A stretch of DNA of 64,000 bases from Phytohabitans sp036906915. Lineage in GTDB: Bacteria; Actinomycetota; Actinomycetes; Mycobacteriales; Micromonosporaceae. The translations under genes and the position numbers were made by a program. The notes beneath the pieces are model-generated. The model was not told the origin of the DNA and made no database searches. It saw nothing but the letters and a program-made list of their open reading frames with translations. The first letter of the stretch is position 1, and the number at the start of each line of letters is the position of its first letter. Positions 25,517 to 34,447 of this stretch are shown here, one piece after another. Location of the stretch: the NCBI RefSeq assembly GCF_036906915.1, contig NZ_JBAKHX010000036.1:16666-80665 (forward strand). Reading direction: 5' to 3'.

Positions 25517-26542
25517 TCAGGGGAGTTCGGTGATCTCCACGACGGCGCAGGCCGCTTCCATCCCTGGCGCGCCGCTGACGAGGAGTACCTTCTCACCGAC
25601 GTCGACCTCACGGTTACGCCAGACGTACTCGAGCCCGCGGATCTGGTCCAGCGGTCCCGCGTGTCCGAGCCTGCGGGTGAACTCCCAGATGCCCCGCTTT
25701 TCTTCGATACCTAGCGGGTCCAGGAATATGTCGGTCAGCGCCCACCGGGCGAAGCCGTCGTGCACCACCTTGGAGATGTCGTCCAGCGTCACCCCGGCTT
25801 CGGAGAGAGCTCCCTCGGCCGCCTCGATCACTACCGAGCCGAAATCCGTCATCGGCGGCGCCCCCGAGTCGGCGGCCTGCTCGCGCACGTACGCCATCCG
25901 CGCGTCGAAGTTGAGCGTCCCACCAACGGTCATGCCTGGCGGGAAGATTTTCTCCCCACCACGATGGTGCAGTTCGAGTTCCGGGTTGGACGCGAACTCG
26001 GTCGACAGGACCTTTGCGAAACCGCGGCGCTTGGACAGCACTACCCCGCCGCCGCCGTCGGCCAGGACGAACAGCGACGAGGCGTTCCAGCGGTTGACTG
26101 ACGGGGTGCCGAAGTTGTCCGCACAGGTCAGCAACGCTGCAATCCGGTCGGGCCTGGCGTCGAGATAGCACGCGGCCAGATGCAGGTTCGAGAAGAACCC
26201 GATGCACCCGTTGCGGATCTCCACGGAGGTTACCGGCTGGTTGATGGTGTTGCGGTTGATGTAGTGCTGCGCCGACCATCCGTCCGGCCCTTGCGGGTGC
26301 ACGTTCGTGTGGAACAGGGCGCAGATCTCTTCCGGCGCGTGTCCCGACTGCTCGACGGCGAACCGGGCGGCCTCGATGGCGAGGTCGGGTGCGGGTGTCG
26401 TACCTGCGATCGAGATCGAGAGCAGACCGCTGCGCTCCCGGTCCTCGGCGCTGTACCACCCTTTCTCCACAGCAACCGCTGTGTCGACGTAGTCGGGCTC
26501 GGAGGTACCGATGCCGGCGATGTAGATATCGTTGACTCTCAT
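25517..26542 (-). CDS. KAS III-like acyltransferase (CerJ/ChlB-type), copy 1
   Basis: 341 residues from ATG 26542, with AAGGCGAG as ribosome site. Thiolase fold with nucleophile C113 in EIRNGCIGF and His261 in VVHDGFARW. The loop that in FabH carries the catalytic Asn (GNTSAAS) reads GHAGPLDQ here (His294, Asp299). That replacement is typical of KAS III relatives that transfer acyl or aryl groups to alcohols or amines rather than condensing with malonyl-ACP. Very similar throughout to the second copy at 57392-58417, with identical lengths; the two flank the cluster. Likely role: moving a carrier-bound acyl or salicyl group onto the N-N or amine unit (inference). Confidence 0.85.
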   Translation of the reverse strand: MRVNDIYIAGIGTSEPDYVDTAVAVEKGWYSAEDRERSGLLSISIAGTTPAPDLAIEAARFAVEQSGHAPEEICALFHTNVHPQGPDGWSAQHYINRNTINQPVTSVEIRNGCIGFFSNLHLAACYLDARPDRIAALLTCADNFGTPSVNRWNASSLFVLADGGGGVVLSKRRGFAKVLSTEFASNPELELHHRGGEKIFPPGMTVGGTLNFDARMAYVREQAADSGAPPMTDFGSVVIEAAEGALSEAGVTLDDISKVVHDGFARWALTDIFLDPLGIEEKRGIWEFTRRLGHAGPLDQIRGLEYVWRNREVDVGEKVLLVSGAPGMEAACAVVEITELP

Positions 26543-26731
26543 CTCGCCTTCTCTCCCGTGCCGGGTCAGGCGGCCCGCCTGGCGTCCGTTCGTCGAAACG
26601 TATCCGCGGGGGTTGACGTGACCAGCCAACAGACATCGACAACACCTTGAACGGCGTCCGCGTTCCTCGCGGCTGGCACGGCGAAGAAAGCAGCGGCCGT
26701 CCAGGGACGACCACGACGCGGTGAATCACTG

Positions 26732-27304
26732 TTAGGTGTCGTCGCGCAGCCCGGCCATCGTTACGGACACCAAGCGACGCACCGCTGCTTTCGACGGTAG
26801 TGACCCGGCTGCGGTCAACGCGTGCAGGCAGAAACGGGCAAGTTCGTCCGGCGAGACGTCGCTGCGGGCCTCGCCCGCTCTGGCTGCGTCCGCGATCAGA
26901 TCCCGCAGGAACGACACGAGCCGCCGCTGTGCCCGCGCGACGTGCGTGCCGTGGTGCAGCATCGCGGATAGCTCGCCGCCGTGGCGCTGGTGGTGTGCCA
27001 GCATCGCGTACGTCTCCAGGGCGACCCGGACCCGCTCGCCGGCGCCGTCAACCTGGTCCCGCACCTTCACCAGGTGGTCCAGATGCTGGCCGACCTGCCG
27101 CTCGTGCCAGGCGACGAGGATCGACTCCACGTCGGAGAAGTACTTGTACAGCGTGGCCCGGCCGATGCCGGTCTCCTCGGCGATCTGTGACATCGTCACA
27201 GAAGCCACCCCGTGCTCGGCGACCAGGGCCGCCGCGGTTTCCAACGTCGCGTCTCTAACCGCGCGGCGGTGAGCCTCGATCGTCTCGGACCATAGCTTCG
27301 GCAC
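26732..27304 (-). CDS. TetR-family regulator at the cluster border
   Basis: 190 residues from GTG 27304. HTH: VTMSQIAEETGIGRATLYKY. A TATACT box lies just upstream of the GTG with no ribosome site, suggesting a leaderless mRNA. Closely related to the TetR at 23448-24026. It lies downstream of the ferredoxin gene on the same strand but with its own promoter; target unknown, though a cluster role or the KAS III gene next door is plausible. Confidence 0.88.
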   Translation of the reverse strand: MPKLWSETIEAHRRAVRDATLETAAALVAEHGVASVTMSQIAEETGIGRATLYKYFSDVESILVAWHERQVGQHLDHLVKVRDQVDGAGERVRVALETYAMLAHHQRHGGELSAMLHHGTHVARAQRRLVSFLRDLIADAARAGEARSDVSPDELARFCLHALTAAGSLPSKAAVRRLVSVTMAGLRDDT

Positions 27305-27429
27305 GGGCTCAGTATAGGGGGGGTTGATCGTCGGACGGTCTGGCGTGGTGCTGACATCGTGTCTGCGGGACCGGGCAGACCGACGGGGTCGACGTCCGGG
27401 CGTCTCGGCGTCGGACGCCTCCGACGACA

Positions 27430-27750
27430 CTACGCCCGCCTCGGCGGCAGGGCAGCGACGAAGGCCGGGTCGTTGTCCGTCTTGCCCACCTTCGCGGCGC
27501 TACCCGGCGACCCGAGGTCCCGGAAGAAGTCCGCGTTGAACGTCGCGTAGTCCGACCACTGCTCCGGCAGGTCGGCCTCAAAGTAGATCGCCTCGACAGG
27601 GCAGACCGGCTCGCACGCGCTGCAGTCCACGCATTCGGTCGGATGAATGTACATCATGCGTTCGCCCTCGTAGATGCAATCCACCGGACACTCGTCCAGG
27701 CAGGCACGGTCCAGTACGTCGAGGCATGGAGCCGAAATCACGTACGTCAT
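27430..27750 (-). CDS. Seven-iron-type ferredoxin
   Basis: 106 residues. Cys9, Cys17 and Cys21, with Cys25 and a second complete set Cys40/43/46/50, form the 3Fe-4S plus 4Fe-4S pattern of actinobacterial FdxA-like ferredoxins. A C-terminal extension (DYATFNADFFRDLG) is typical of that type. Last gene of operon A, 14 bp after the GNAT gene. It probably supplies electrons to an oxygenase or reductase of the pathway. Confidence 0.9.
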   Translation of the reverse strand: MTYVISAPCLDVLDRACLDECPVDCIYEGERMMYIHPTECVDCSACEPVCPVEAIYFEADLPEQWSDYATFNADFFRDLGSPGSAAKVGKTDNDPAFVAALPPRRA

Positions 27751-27764
27751 TTGGCTTCCCGGGA

Positions 27765-28166
27765 TCAGGGGTTGAGCACCCAGGCGGACGAATGCGCGGA
27801 GAAGCCGATGTGCGGGTAGTAGCTGACCGCGGCCGGCGCAGACAGCAACACAATCTTGGCTCGCGGGGCCTGAGCACGGGTGGCGTCGATGAGCGCGCGA
27901 CCGATCCCGGCCCGCTGCAGCCGGCCTGTCACGGCGATGTCCGACAGGTACGTCACGTACGAGAAGTCCGAGACGCTCCGAGCTATGCCGACGAGCTCGC
28001 CCTGGTGCCGGCAGACCATGATCAAGTTGGCGTTGCGAATCATCTGGGCGAACCGCACATCGTCGGTGATCGGCCGGCGCTCACCGAGGCCGGACGACTC
28101 GTAGACCGCCAGGACCTCGCGCAGGTCGAGGTCTGCACCGTCAACGCGTTCAGTCTTCCAGTCCAC
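27765..28166 (-). CDS. GNAT N-acetyltransferase of the hydrazine-type cassette
   Basis: 133 residues; its start overlaps the end of the lyase gene by 17 bp. GNAT motifs: YLSDIAVTGRLQRAGIGRAL (motif A, acetyl-CoA site) and YYPHIGFSAHSSAWVL. In kinamycin and fosfazinomycin pathways a GNAT acetylates hydrazinosuccinate before a lyase step. Here the GNAT, lyase, GS-like ligase and amidase are together in one operon, so the same role is inferred; sequence alone does not show the substrate. Confidence 0.85.
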   Translation of the reverse strand: MDWKTERVDGADLDLREVLAVYESSGLGERRPITDDVRFAQMIRNANLIMVCRHQGELVGIARSVSDFSYVTYLSDIAVTGRLQRAGIGRALIDATRAQAPRAKIVLLSAPAAVSYYPHIGFSAHSSAWVLNP

Positions 28167-29436
28167 GTAGGGCCTCCAATCGGGTCAGGATCACGTCGTG
28201 ATGGTTGAAGAACCGCTCGGGTGTCAGCAGCCCTGGATCGACGCCGTGCCGCTGTAGCGCGGCGCCGAATTCGTCGCCATGCTCGGCCGCCCACTCCGCT
28301 GCCGACTGGACGAGGCGGTACGCGGCCTCCCGCTCCATACCGCTGGCTAGCAGGTCGGCGAGCACGACCGAGCTGTACACCCGCCCGCGAGTCATGTCGA
28401 TGGTCGCGCGCATCCGGTCGGGGAATACCTCGAGTGTTTCCACCAGGTCGGCGGCGGCTGTGGCCTGGTAATGCGCCACCGTCAGACAGTCCGGCAGGAC
28501 GACCCGCTCGACCGAGGAGTGGGCCAAGTCCCGTTCGTGCCAGAGCGCCACGTTCTCCAGCATCGCCGTGACATACGAACGCAGCAGTCGAGCGATGCCG
28601 CACAGCCGTTCGCTGGTGGTCGGGTTCCGTTTGTGCGGCATGGCGCTGGAGCCCTGGTACGCGGCGCTGCGCCGCTCCTCCACCTCGACCACCTCGGTGC
28701 GCTGAAGCAACCGCAGCTCCAAGGCCAGTTGCTCGATGCACGCCCCCAGCACCGCGACCGCCTGCACCAGCTCGGCGTGCCGGTCACGCGCGACCACCTG
28801 GCTGGGAGCCGACTCGACGCCCAGCCCAAGCCGGTCACAGACGTACCGCTCGACCGACGGATCGATCAAGGCGTACGTGCCTACCGACCCGGATATCGTG
28901 CCCACCGCCACGGCCTCGCGGGCGGCTACCAGCCGGCGAATGCATCGCTCGACCGCGAAGGCATGACCGGCGAGCTTGTGGCCGAATGTGGTGGGCTCGG
29001 CGTGTACCCCATGCGTGCGGCCGATGCAGGCGGTATCCCAGTGCTTGACGGCGGTGTCCGCGAGGACCCGGCGCAGCCGTCCTGCCGCGTGCAGCAACAG
29101 GTCCGTGGCCCGTGCCAGGGTATGGCCCAGTGCCGTGTCGACGACGTCATAGCTGGTCATTCCCAGATGGACCCATCGTGCGGAGGCGTTCGGGATTGTT
29201 TCGCAAAACGCCGCGAGGAAGGCGAGAATCTCGTGGTCGCGGTCCCGTTCGAGCTCAGCCACCCGCGCGGCGGTCGGCACCTTCGCCTGTCGGATGTCGT
29301 CCAACGCATCCGCGGGCACTCGGCCGAGGCGCGCCTGCGCCTCGGTGGCGAGGACCTCGACCTCCGTCCACGTTGCATAGCGGGCCTGGTCTGCCCATAA
29401 CTGTGCCATCTGCGGCAGGGAGTAGCGAGAAATCAT
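28150..29436 (-). CDS. Adenylosuccinate-lyase-like enzyme (fumarase/aspartase fold)
   Basis: 428 residues from ATG 29436 (GGGGAGAAGAG ribosome site). Family signatures: HLGMTSYDVVDTA, GRTHGVHAEPTTFGHKL, and GSSAMPHKRNP. Adenylosuccinate lyases release fumarate from succinyl-amine substrates. In hydrazine pathways a PurB homolog removes fumarate from N-acetyl-hydrazinosuccinate. A housekeeping PurB would not be expected in this operon, so a pathway enzyme is likely. Confidence 0.85.
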   Translation of the reverse strand: MISRYSLPQMAQLWADQARYATWTEVEVLATEAQARLGRVPADALDDIRQAKVPTAARVAELERDRDHEILAFLAAFCETIPNASARWVHLGMTSYDVVDTALGHTLARATDLLLHAAGRLRRVLADTAVKHWDTACIGRTHGVHAEPTTFGHKLAGHAFAVERCIRRLVAAREAVAVGTISGSVGTYALIDPSVERYVCDRLGLGVESAPSQVVARDRHAELVQAVAVLGACIEQLALELRLLQRTEVVEVEERRSAAYQGSSAMPHKRNPTTSERLCGIARLLRSYVTAMLENVALWHERDLAHSSVERVVLPDCLTVAHYQATAAADLVETLEVFPDRMRATIDMTRGRVYSSVVLADLLASGMEREAAYRLVQSAAEWAAEHGDEFGAALQRHGVDPGLLTPERFFNHHDVILTRLEALRGLED

Positions 29437-29496
29437 GCCGCTCTTCTCCCCATAGCTAGGCTGGGCTCTCCTGCGGTTGTCGCCAGCCCTGGCGTT

Positions 29497-31026
29497 TCAG
29501 TATGCGCCGAAGTACTCACGGTGCTCCCATTCCGTCACCTGGCCGGCGACATCGCCTCGCTGAAGCCCTGTCGTCGCGCACCAGTCCTCGAACCGCGTCA
29601 CTTCGCTTTCCTTGATCTTGGTGAGAGACGCCGCGAGCGGGCTACCGAGCAAGTGGCGAACGTGGTCACTGTCGCGGAACGCGTCCAAGGCCTCTCGCAG
29701 CGATTGCGGCAGCTCCACGGATGGTCCGGCATCCGGTCCGCCGGGAGCATGTTCCGGTCCCAGTTCGCCGGCCAGCCCGTCTAAGCCGGCCGCCAGCTGC
29801 GCGCCGATCGCCAGGTACGGATTGGCGCACGGCTCCCCCATCCGGTTTTCCACGTGCGTCGCCACGCCAGCGCCGAGCACTCGAACCATGGTGCTGCGAT
29901 CCTCGTAGCTGGTGCCGATCCGGCTCGGCGAGAGCGCGAACTCGGGCGCGAACCGTCGGTAGCCGTTGACGGTAGGGACGGAAAGCAGACAAAAGTCCCG
30001 CGTCCGTGCCAGCAGGCCGTCGACGTATGCCTTGCCTTCCGCGGACATTCCCTCCGCATTGTCGTCTGCGGCGAAGAGGTTGTCGCCGCCTGCGAGCTTC
30101 ACGACCGACTGGTGCAGGTGCCATCCGCTTGGGTCGAACCCGTCGAGGCGTGGTAGCGCCATGAACGACGCGTGGCAGCGGCGGCGGGCGCATTCCTGCT
30201 TGACCAGCGTGCGGAACAGCAGCATCGCGTCCGCCGCGTCGATGGCAGACATTGGACTGAAAGTGAACTCCAGCTGCCCGGGCCCAGATTCGTGTTCCAT
30301 CGTCCGCAGCGGCAGGCCGAGGGCCAGCAACTGCGATGCCAGCGGGCCGGTGACCCAGGCGACGGAGTCGGAATAGGTGTCGAGGTTGAACTGGTATCCC
30401 GCGTTGACCGCTGCCACCTGCGGTGCGGCGCCCTGGAGCCCGAAGCCGTTGCCGGCGTTGCCGGCCGGACCGTCAAGCAGGCGGGTCAGATACCACTCCA
30501 CCTCTAGCCCGATGACCGGAGCCAGCTTTTGTGCGGCGTACCGCGCGCAGACCCGGCGTAGCACGTCACGGGTGGACAGTGGATGACGCGCGCCGTCGCG
30601 AAGGAACTCGTCGCCGAGCACCCAGGCGGTGCGCGGCTCGGTGAACGGCAGCACCTGGAAGGTAGTCGGGTCCGGGACGACGAGGAAGTCGCCCGCGCCG
30701 AGCAACTCACCAACGCCGACGTCTGAGTCGTGGGTCAGGAAGTCCACGGCTACAGCATGTGCCGTGTCAAACAGGAACGGCCCCGGGCTGAAGTCCATGC
30801 CGTTGCGCAGGACGGACCGGAACGCCTCGACGGTCAGGGTCTTCGAGCGGGCCAACCCGTGTGGGTCGCAGAAGACCAGCCGTACCAGGTCGATGTCCGC
30901 CAGTGCCCCCTCTACCTGCTCTGCGGCAGCAGCCTGGCGGTCGTTCCAGACGTCGAACTCGACGACGAACGCCGGGCGCCCGACGCCGCGCTCGCCGTAC
31001 TGGCTGGACCAGGATCGGGAGAACAT
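29497..31026 (-). CDS. Glutamine-synthetase-family ligase
   Basis: 509 residues from ATG 31026, 7 bp after the amidase stop. GS signatures: IGLEVEWYL (ExE metal site), ESGPGQLEFTFSP, GWHLHQSV, NGYRRFAPE, ENRMGEPCANPYLAIGAQLA. The N-terminus is longer than in GS I and many positions differ, as in gamma-glutamyl-amide ligases. In kinamycin/fosfazinomycin pathways a GS homolog joins an acetylhydrazine to glutamate as a carrier. The same reaction is inferred from operon context. Confidence 0.85.
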   Translation of the reverse strand: MFSRSWSSQYGERGVGRPAFVVEFDVWNDRQAAAAEQVEGALADIDLVRLVFCDPHGLARSKTLTVEAFRSVLRNGMDFSPGPFLFDTAHAVAVDFLTHDSDVGVGELLGAGDFLVVPDPTTFQVLPFTEPRTAWVLGDEFLRDGARHPLSTRDVLRRVCARYAAQKLAPVIGLEVEWYLTRLLDGPAGNAGNGFGLQGAAPQVAAVNAGYQFNLDTYSDSVAWVTGPLASQLLALGLPLRTMEHESGPGQLEFTFSPMSAIDAADAMLLFRTLVKQECARRRCHASFMALPRLDGFDPSGWHLHQSVVKLAGGDNLFAADDNAEGMSAEGKAYVDGLLARTRDFCLLSVPTVNGYRRFAPEFALSPSRIGTSYEDRSTMVRVLGAGVATHVENRMGEPCANPYLAIGAQLAAGLDGLAGELGPEHAPGGPDAGPSVELPQSLREALDAFRDSDHVRHLLGSPLAASLTKIKESEVTRFEDWCATTGLQRGDVAGQVTEWEHREYFGAY

Positions 31027-31033
31027 CGCTGAA

Positions 31034-32413
31034 TCACCCCTTCATCGCGCCGCGCGGCGGTGCCGGCAGCGGATCGAGTTGTTCCTCCACCTGCCGCGCG
31101 GTGGCCAGCACCAAGTGGTCTTCGCCGACCGACCCCACCAGCTGCAGGCCGACCGGGAGGCCAGCGGGCGTGCGACCAACGGGGATGGAGATTGCCGGTT
31201 GCCCGGTCATGTTGAACGGGTAGGTCGCTGGCGACCACGCCAACCACAGCAGGTCTGACGGATCTTCGGCCCACTCCGGTCCGATGGCATCGACGTGGAA
31301 CGGCTCGATCGGGATCGTTGCCATCGCGAGCACGTCGTAGCGATCCATGAGCCGCCGCAGCCGGGCACGCAGTGTGAGGCGGACCTGTTCGGCCCTCATG
31401 ACGGTCTCGCCGCTGACCGTCCGGCCGTGGCGGACGACCGCCAGCCGTGCCGGATCGCACCATGGCTCGCTCTCCGGTGGCGTGCCGGCGGCCTCGGCGG
31501 CGGCCAGCAGGTCCACCAGTGCGGCGTAGGGGTCGGCGAACGGGACCTCGACGGGCTCGATCTGGTGTCCTGCCGCGGCAAGTGCGGTATGCGCCTGGAC
31601 GCAGGTCGCGCGGACCTCGGCCGACGTACCTGGGAACTCGAGCCAGCCGATCCGCAGCGGTGCGGATCGGACCACCTGTTCAGCTGAGGTGACGCCAGAA
31701 TCCGGATCGTCTCGATGCGGACCGGCCAGGATCGCCGTCAGTTCCGCGACGTCCCCCACCGAGGCGGCCAGCGGCCCGACGTGTGCCAGCCGGTCGGCGC
31801 AGGGTGGTACGTACGGCACTCGACCAAACGAAGGCTTGAACCCGACGACCCCGCAGAACGCCGCCGGGATCCGAATCGAGCCGGCCCCGTCGGTGCCCAG
31901 GGACGCCGCGCACAGTCCAGCGGTGACCGCTGCCGCGGCGCCGCCGCTGGAACCGCCGGCCGACCGTTCCGGGTCCCACGGATTGCGGGTCGGCGGGCCG
32001 ACTCGGCTGATGGTGGTGGCGCTCCAGCCGTACTCAGACGTGGCCGTCTTGCCAATCACGATCGCGCCGGCGGCTCGGAGCCGGGCCACTGCCGGTGCGT
32101 CCACCGGCGGACGCCGGTTCTCCAATATGGAGCCTCGCGCGGTGGGCAGGTCACGTGTCTGGATGAGGTCCTTGACGGAGACCGGCACACCGAGCAGCGG
32201 ATGCTCGGCCCACACGGCGTCCCCGCGGCGGCGAATCTGGCCATCCGCAGCCTCCGCCTCCCGCAGCGCGCCCTCCCCTGCCACCGAGACGAACGCTCCG
32301 AGCGTGGCGTCCTGCTCCGCGATGTCGGCCAGCGTCCGCTGAATGAGGTCCACGACGGACGATCCGCCGTCGCGGAGCAGACCCCGGATGTCCTCGATCG
32401 CGGAGCGCCTCAT
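31034..32413 (-). CDS. Amidase-signature hydrolase
   Basis: 459 residues. The ATG overlaps the carrier-protein TGA (ATGA). Catalytic triad of the family: Lys81 in VSVKDL, cis-Ser in GSSGG (about 155), nucleophile Ser179 in GTDGAGSIRIPAAFCG. In hydrazine pathways an amidase removes the acetyl group from glutamyl-acetylhydrazine. Here it could also cleave a salicyl or glutamyl amide. Cotranscribed with the GS-like ligase, on which the assignment rests. Confidence 0.85.
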   Translation of the reverse strand: MRRSAIEDIRGLLRDGGSSVVDLIQRTLADIAEQDATLGAFVSVAGEGALREAEAADGQIRRRGDAVWAEHPLLGVPVSVKDLIQTRDLPTARGSILENRRPPVDAPAVARLRAAGAIVIGKTATSEYGWSATTISRVGPPTRNPWDPERSAGGSSGGAAAAVTAGLCAASLGTDGAGSIRIPAAFCGVVGFKPSFGRVPYVPPCADRLAHVGPLAASVGDVAELTAILAGPHRDDPDSGVTSAEQVVRSAPLRIGWLEFPGTSAEVRATCVQAHTALAAAGHQIEPVEVPFADPYAALVDLLAAAEAAGTPPESEPWCDPARLAVVRHGRTVSGETVMRAEQVRLTLRARLRRLMDRYDVLAMATIPIEPFHVDAIGPEWAEDPSDLLWLAWSPATYPFNMTGQPAISIPVGRTPAGLPVGLQLVGSVGEDHLVLATARQVEEQLDPLPAPPRGAMKG

Positions 32414-32709
32414 TCGGTCGCTCCCGCCGCACGCCGCACGGTGGAGCCGGGCGCCGGCTGGCCCGCGACGCGATCCAGGTGCCGAGCCCACGCGGCCAGC
32501 GTTGGCTCGGTCGCCATGCCTTTGAACGAGACTCGGATCCCGGCGCGGCGTACCCGGTTGGCCAACCGCAGCATCCCCAGCGAGTCCAGGCCGAGGCGGA
32601 CGAGGTTTGCATCGTCCGGCACGGCGTCCGGTGCCGTGCCGAGGATCTCGGCGACGGCGGCACGCAGTACATCGATGGTTGGCGGTTGCCCCGCCGTGGT
32701 GCTGGACAT
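32410..32709 (-). CDS. Aryl/peptidyl carrier protein
   Basis: 99 residues. The phosphopantetheine site LGLDSLG puts the arm on Ser43. The sequence around it (LVRLGLDSLGMLRLANRVRR) and the following helix (FKGMATEPTLAAWARHL) resemble aryl carrier domains of siderophore systems, which load from an aryl-AMP ligase. It lies 31 bp after such a ligase gene and overlaps the amidase start. Expected cargo: salicylate. Confidence 0.88.
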   Translation of the reverse strand: MSSTTAGQPPTIDVLRAAVAEILGTAPDAVPDDANLVRLGLDSLGMLRLANRVRRAGIRVSFKGMATEPTLAAWARHLDRVAGQPAPGSTVRRAAGATE

Positions 32710-32740
32710 AGGACCGTCCCCTGTCTACATAGGTGGCTGG

Positions 32741-34426
32741 TCAGGAGCCGGCAGCCTTGGTTGCGGCATCCGCCGCGAGTGCCTTCTTGTCGATCTTGCC
32801 AAGCCCGGTGAGGGGGAGGTCCGCCACGATCTCCAGCCGATCGGGCAGCTTGTAGTCCGCAACCCCACGACCCTGCAGCGCCTCCCGAAGGACGGCGAGC
32901 GTCGGAGGCTCACCCTCGGGCCGGACGTAGGCGCAGATGCGCTCGCCGAGTAGCGGGTCCGGCATCGGCACCACCGCGACGCGCTCCACCGCGGGATGGG
33001 CGAGCAGGTGGCCCTCCACCTCGCTGGCGGACACCTTGTTACCACCCTTGATGATCACGTCCTTCACGCGCCCTGCGACGACAATGTCATCGGTGGCGGT
33101 AAGCCGGACGAGGTCACCGGTACGGTAAAAGCCGTCCGGCGTGAAAGCGTGCGTGTTGTGCTCGGCGGCCCGGTAGTAGCCGCGCAAGGTGTACGGGCCA
33201 CGGGCGAGCAGCTCCCCGGTCTCGCCGGCCTGGACGTCGACGCCGGCTTCATCCACGACGCGAATCTCGTCGTCCGGCGACAGCGGACGGCCCTGGGTGC
33301 TCAGCACCGTCTCCTTCGGATCAGTCTCGCGGGTGAAGGTCAGCAGCCCTTCAGCCATCCCGAAGACCTGCTGGAGCCGGCAGTCGAACGCCGGGCCGAT
33401 CCGCTCGGCGATCTCGCGGTGCAGCGGTGCACCACCAACCTGGATGAGCCGCAGGCTGGACAGGTCGTATGGGTTGTCGGCCGCCTCCAGCCACAGCTGC
33501 GCGACCGTCGGCACGACCGAGGTGACCGTGACGCGTTCGCGCTCGATCGTTTCGAAACAGTCATCCGGCAACGGATCCTCCACCAGCGTGACGGTCCCGC
33601 CGGACCGCAGCGTGCCCACGACGCCCGGGCAACCCCAGGTGAAGTTGAACTCAACCGGAAGCACGGCCAGGTAGACGTCGTCGGGTGTGAGGCCGATGAG
33701 CTCGGCCGCGGCCCGGGTCTGGTAGTCGTAGTCGTCGTGGGTCCGCGGGATGAGCTTCGGTAGTGCGGTCGTACCGCCGGAAAGCAGGAAGAAGGCGACG
33801 TCCGATGGGTCCGCTGCGGAGTCAACGTCGGACTCCGCTCCGGGGCGCTCGTAGCGTTCGCCGGCGACGGTTTCCTCGATCGGGGGCCGGACCTCGGCCA
33901 GGGGAATGAACGCGTCGTCCCGATCCTGCGGCATTCCTGGTGGCACCCGGCCATCCAGCACGAACACCCGCCGCAACCCGGGGAACTCGGTCATCAGGTC
34001 GGAAGCCATGGCCGCGTGGTCGAACCCCTGGTACGTGCCCGGCACGACGTACCCGGCGGCGTCGGTCAGCTCCAGCAGGTGGCGAATCTCGTTTGCCCGG
34101 TGAGACAGCAGACAGAAAACCGGCTTGGCATTGGCCCGCAGCAGGGCGAAAACGGTAATGACGAACTCGGGCATGTTCGGCAGCTGGACGACCACCCGGT
34201 CGCCAGCGTCGATGCCGTAGATCCGGAAGCCGGCCGCCATCCGGTCGATCCGCCGGTCCAGCTCGGCGTAGCTGATCCTGGTCTTGCCGTGGACCAACGC
34301 CGTCCGTTCGCCGAACTGCCGCGACCATTGCTGGGGCAGGTCGCCGAGCGTGGCGCCGCGCCAATAGCCGCGCGCCCGGTAGCGTTCGGCCATTTCGGCC
34401 GGCCAGGGAGTGCACCCGTCGAGCAT
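32741..34426 (-). CDS. Salicylate (or 2,3-DHB)-AMP ligase
   Basis: 561 residues, ANL superfamily. The P-loop-like motif LLSGGTTALPKLIPRTH, the A8-type segment FYRTGDLVRLT, and the catalytic Lys region TGLGKIDKKAL are all present. Best resemblance is to EntE/DhbE/MbtA-type ligases. The substrate loop reads EFNFTWGCPG. The Asn that holds the 2-hydroxyl is kept (FNF), and the residue that is Ser in DHB enzymes (LSSPG) is Cys, as in salicylate enzymes (LACPG). The salicylate synthase gene directly upstream supports this. Confidence 0.88.
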   Translation of the reverse strand: MLDGCTPWPAEMAERYRARGYWRGATLGDLPQQWSRQFGERTALVHGKTRISYAELDRRIDRMAAGFRIYGIDAGDRVVVQLPNMPEFVITVFALLRANAKPVFCLLSHRANEIRHLLELTDAAGYVVPGTYQGFDHAAMASDLMTEFPGLRRVFVLDGRVPPGMPQDRDDAFIPLAEVRPPIEETVAGERYERPGAESDVDSAADPSDVAFFLLSGGTTALPKLIPRTHDDYDYQTRAAAELIGLTPDDVYLAVLPVEFNFTWGCPGVVGTLRSGGTVTLVEDPLPDDCFETIERERVTVTSVVPTVAQLWLEAADNPYDLSSLRLIQVGGAPLHREIAERIGPAFDCRLQQVFGMAEGLLTFTRETDPKETVLSTQGRPLSPDDEIRVVDEAGVDVQAGETGELLARGPYTLRGYYRAAEHNTHAFTPDGFYRTGDLVRLTATDDIVVAGRVKDVIIKGGNKVSASEVEGHLLAHPAVERVAVVPMPDPLLGERICAYVRPEGEPPTLAVLREALQGRGVADYKLPDRLEIVADLPLTGLGKIDKKALAADAATKAAGS

Positions 34427-34447
34427 CAGACTCCTCCGATCAATCGG

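Noticed and set aside
28150..31026. Housekeeping purB and glnA
   Set aside because: They are cotranscribed with amidase, GNAT and salicylate genes, and the GS-like protein is divergent from GS I; a secondary-metabolic role is likelier.
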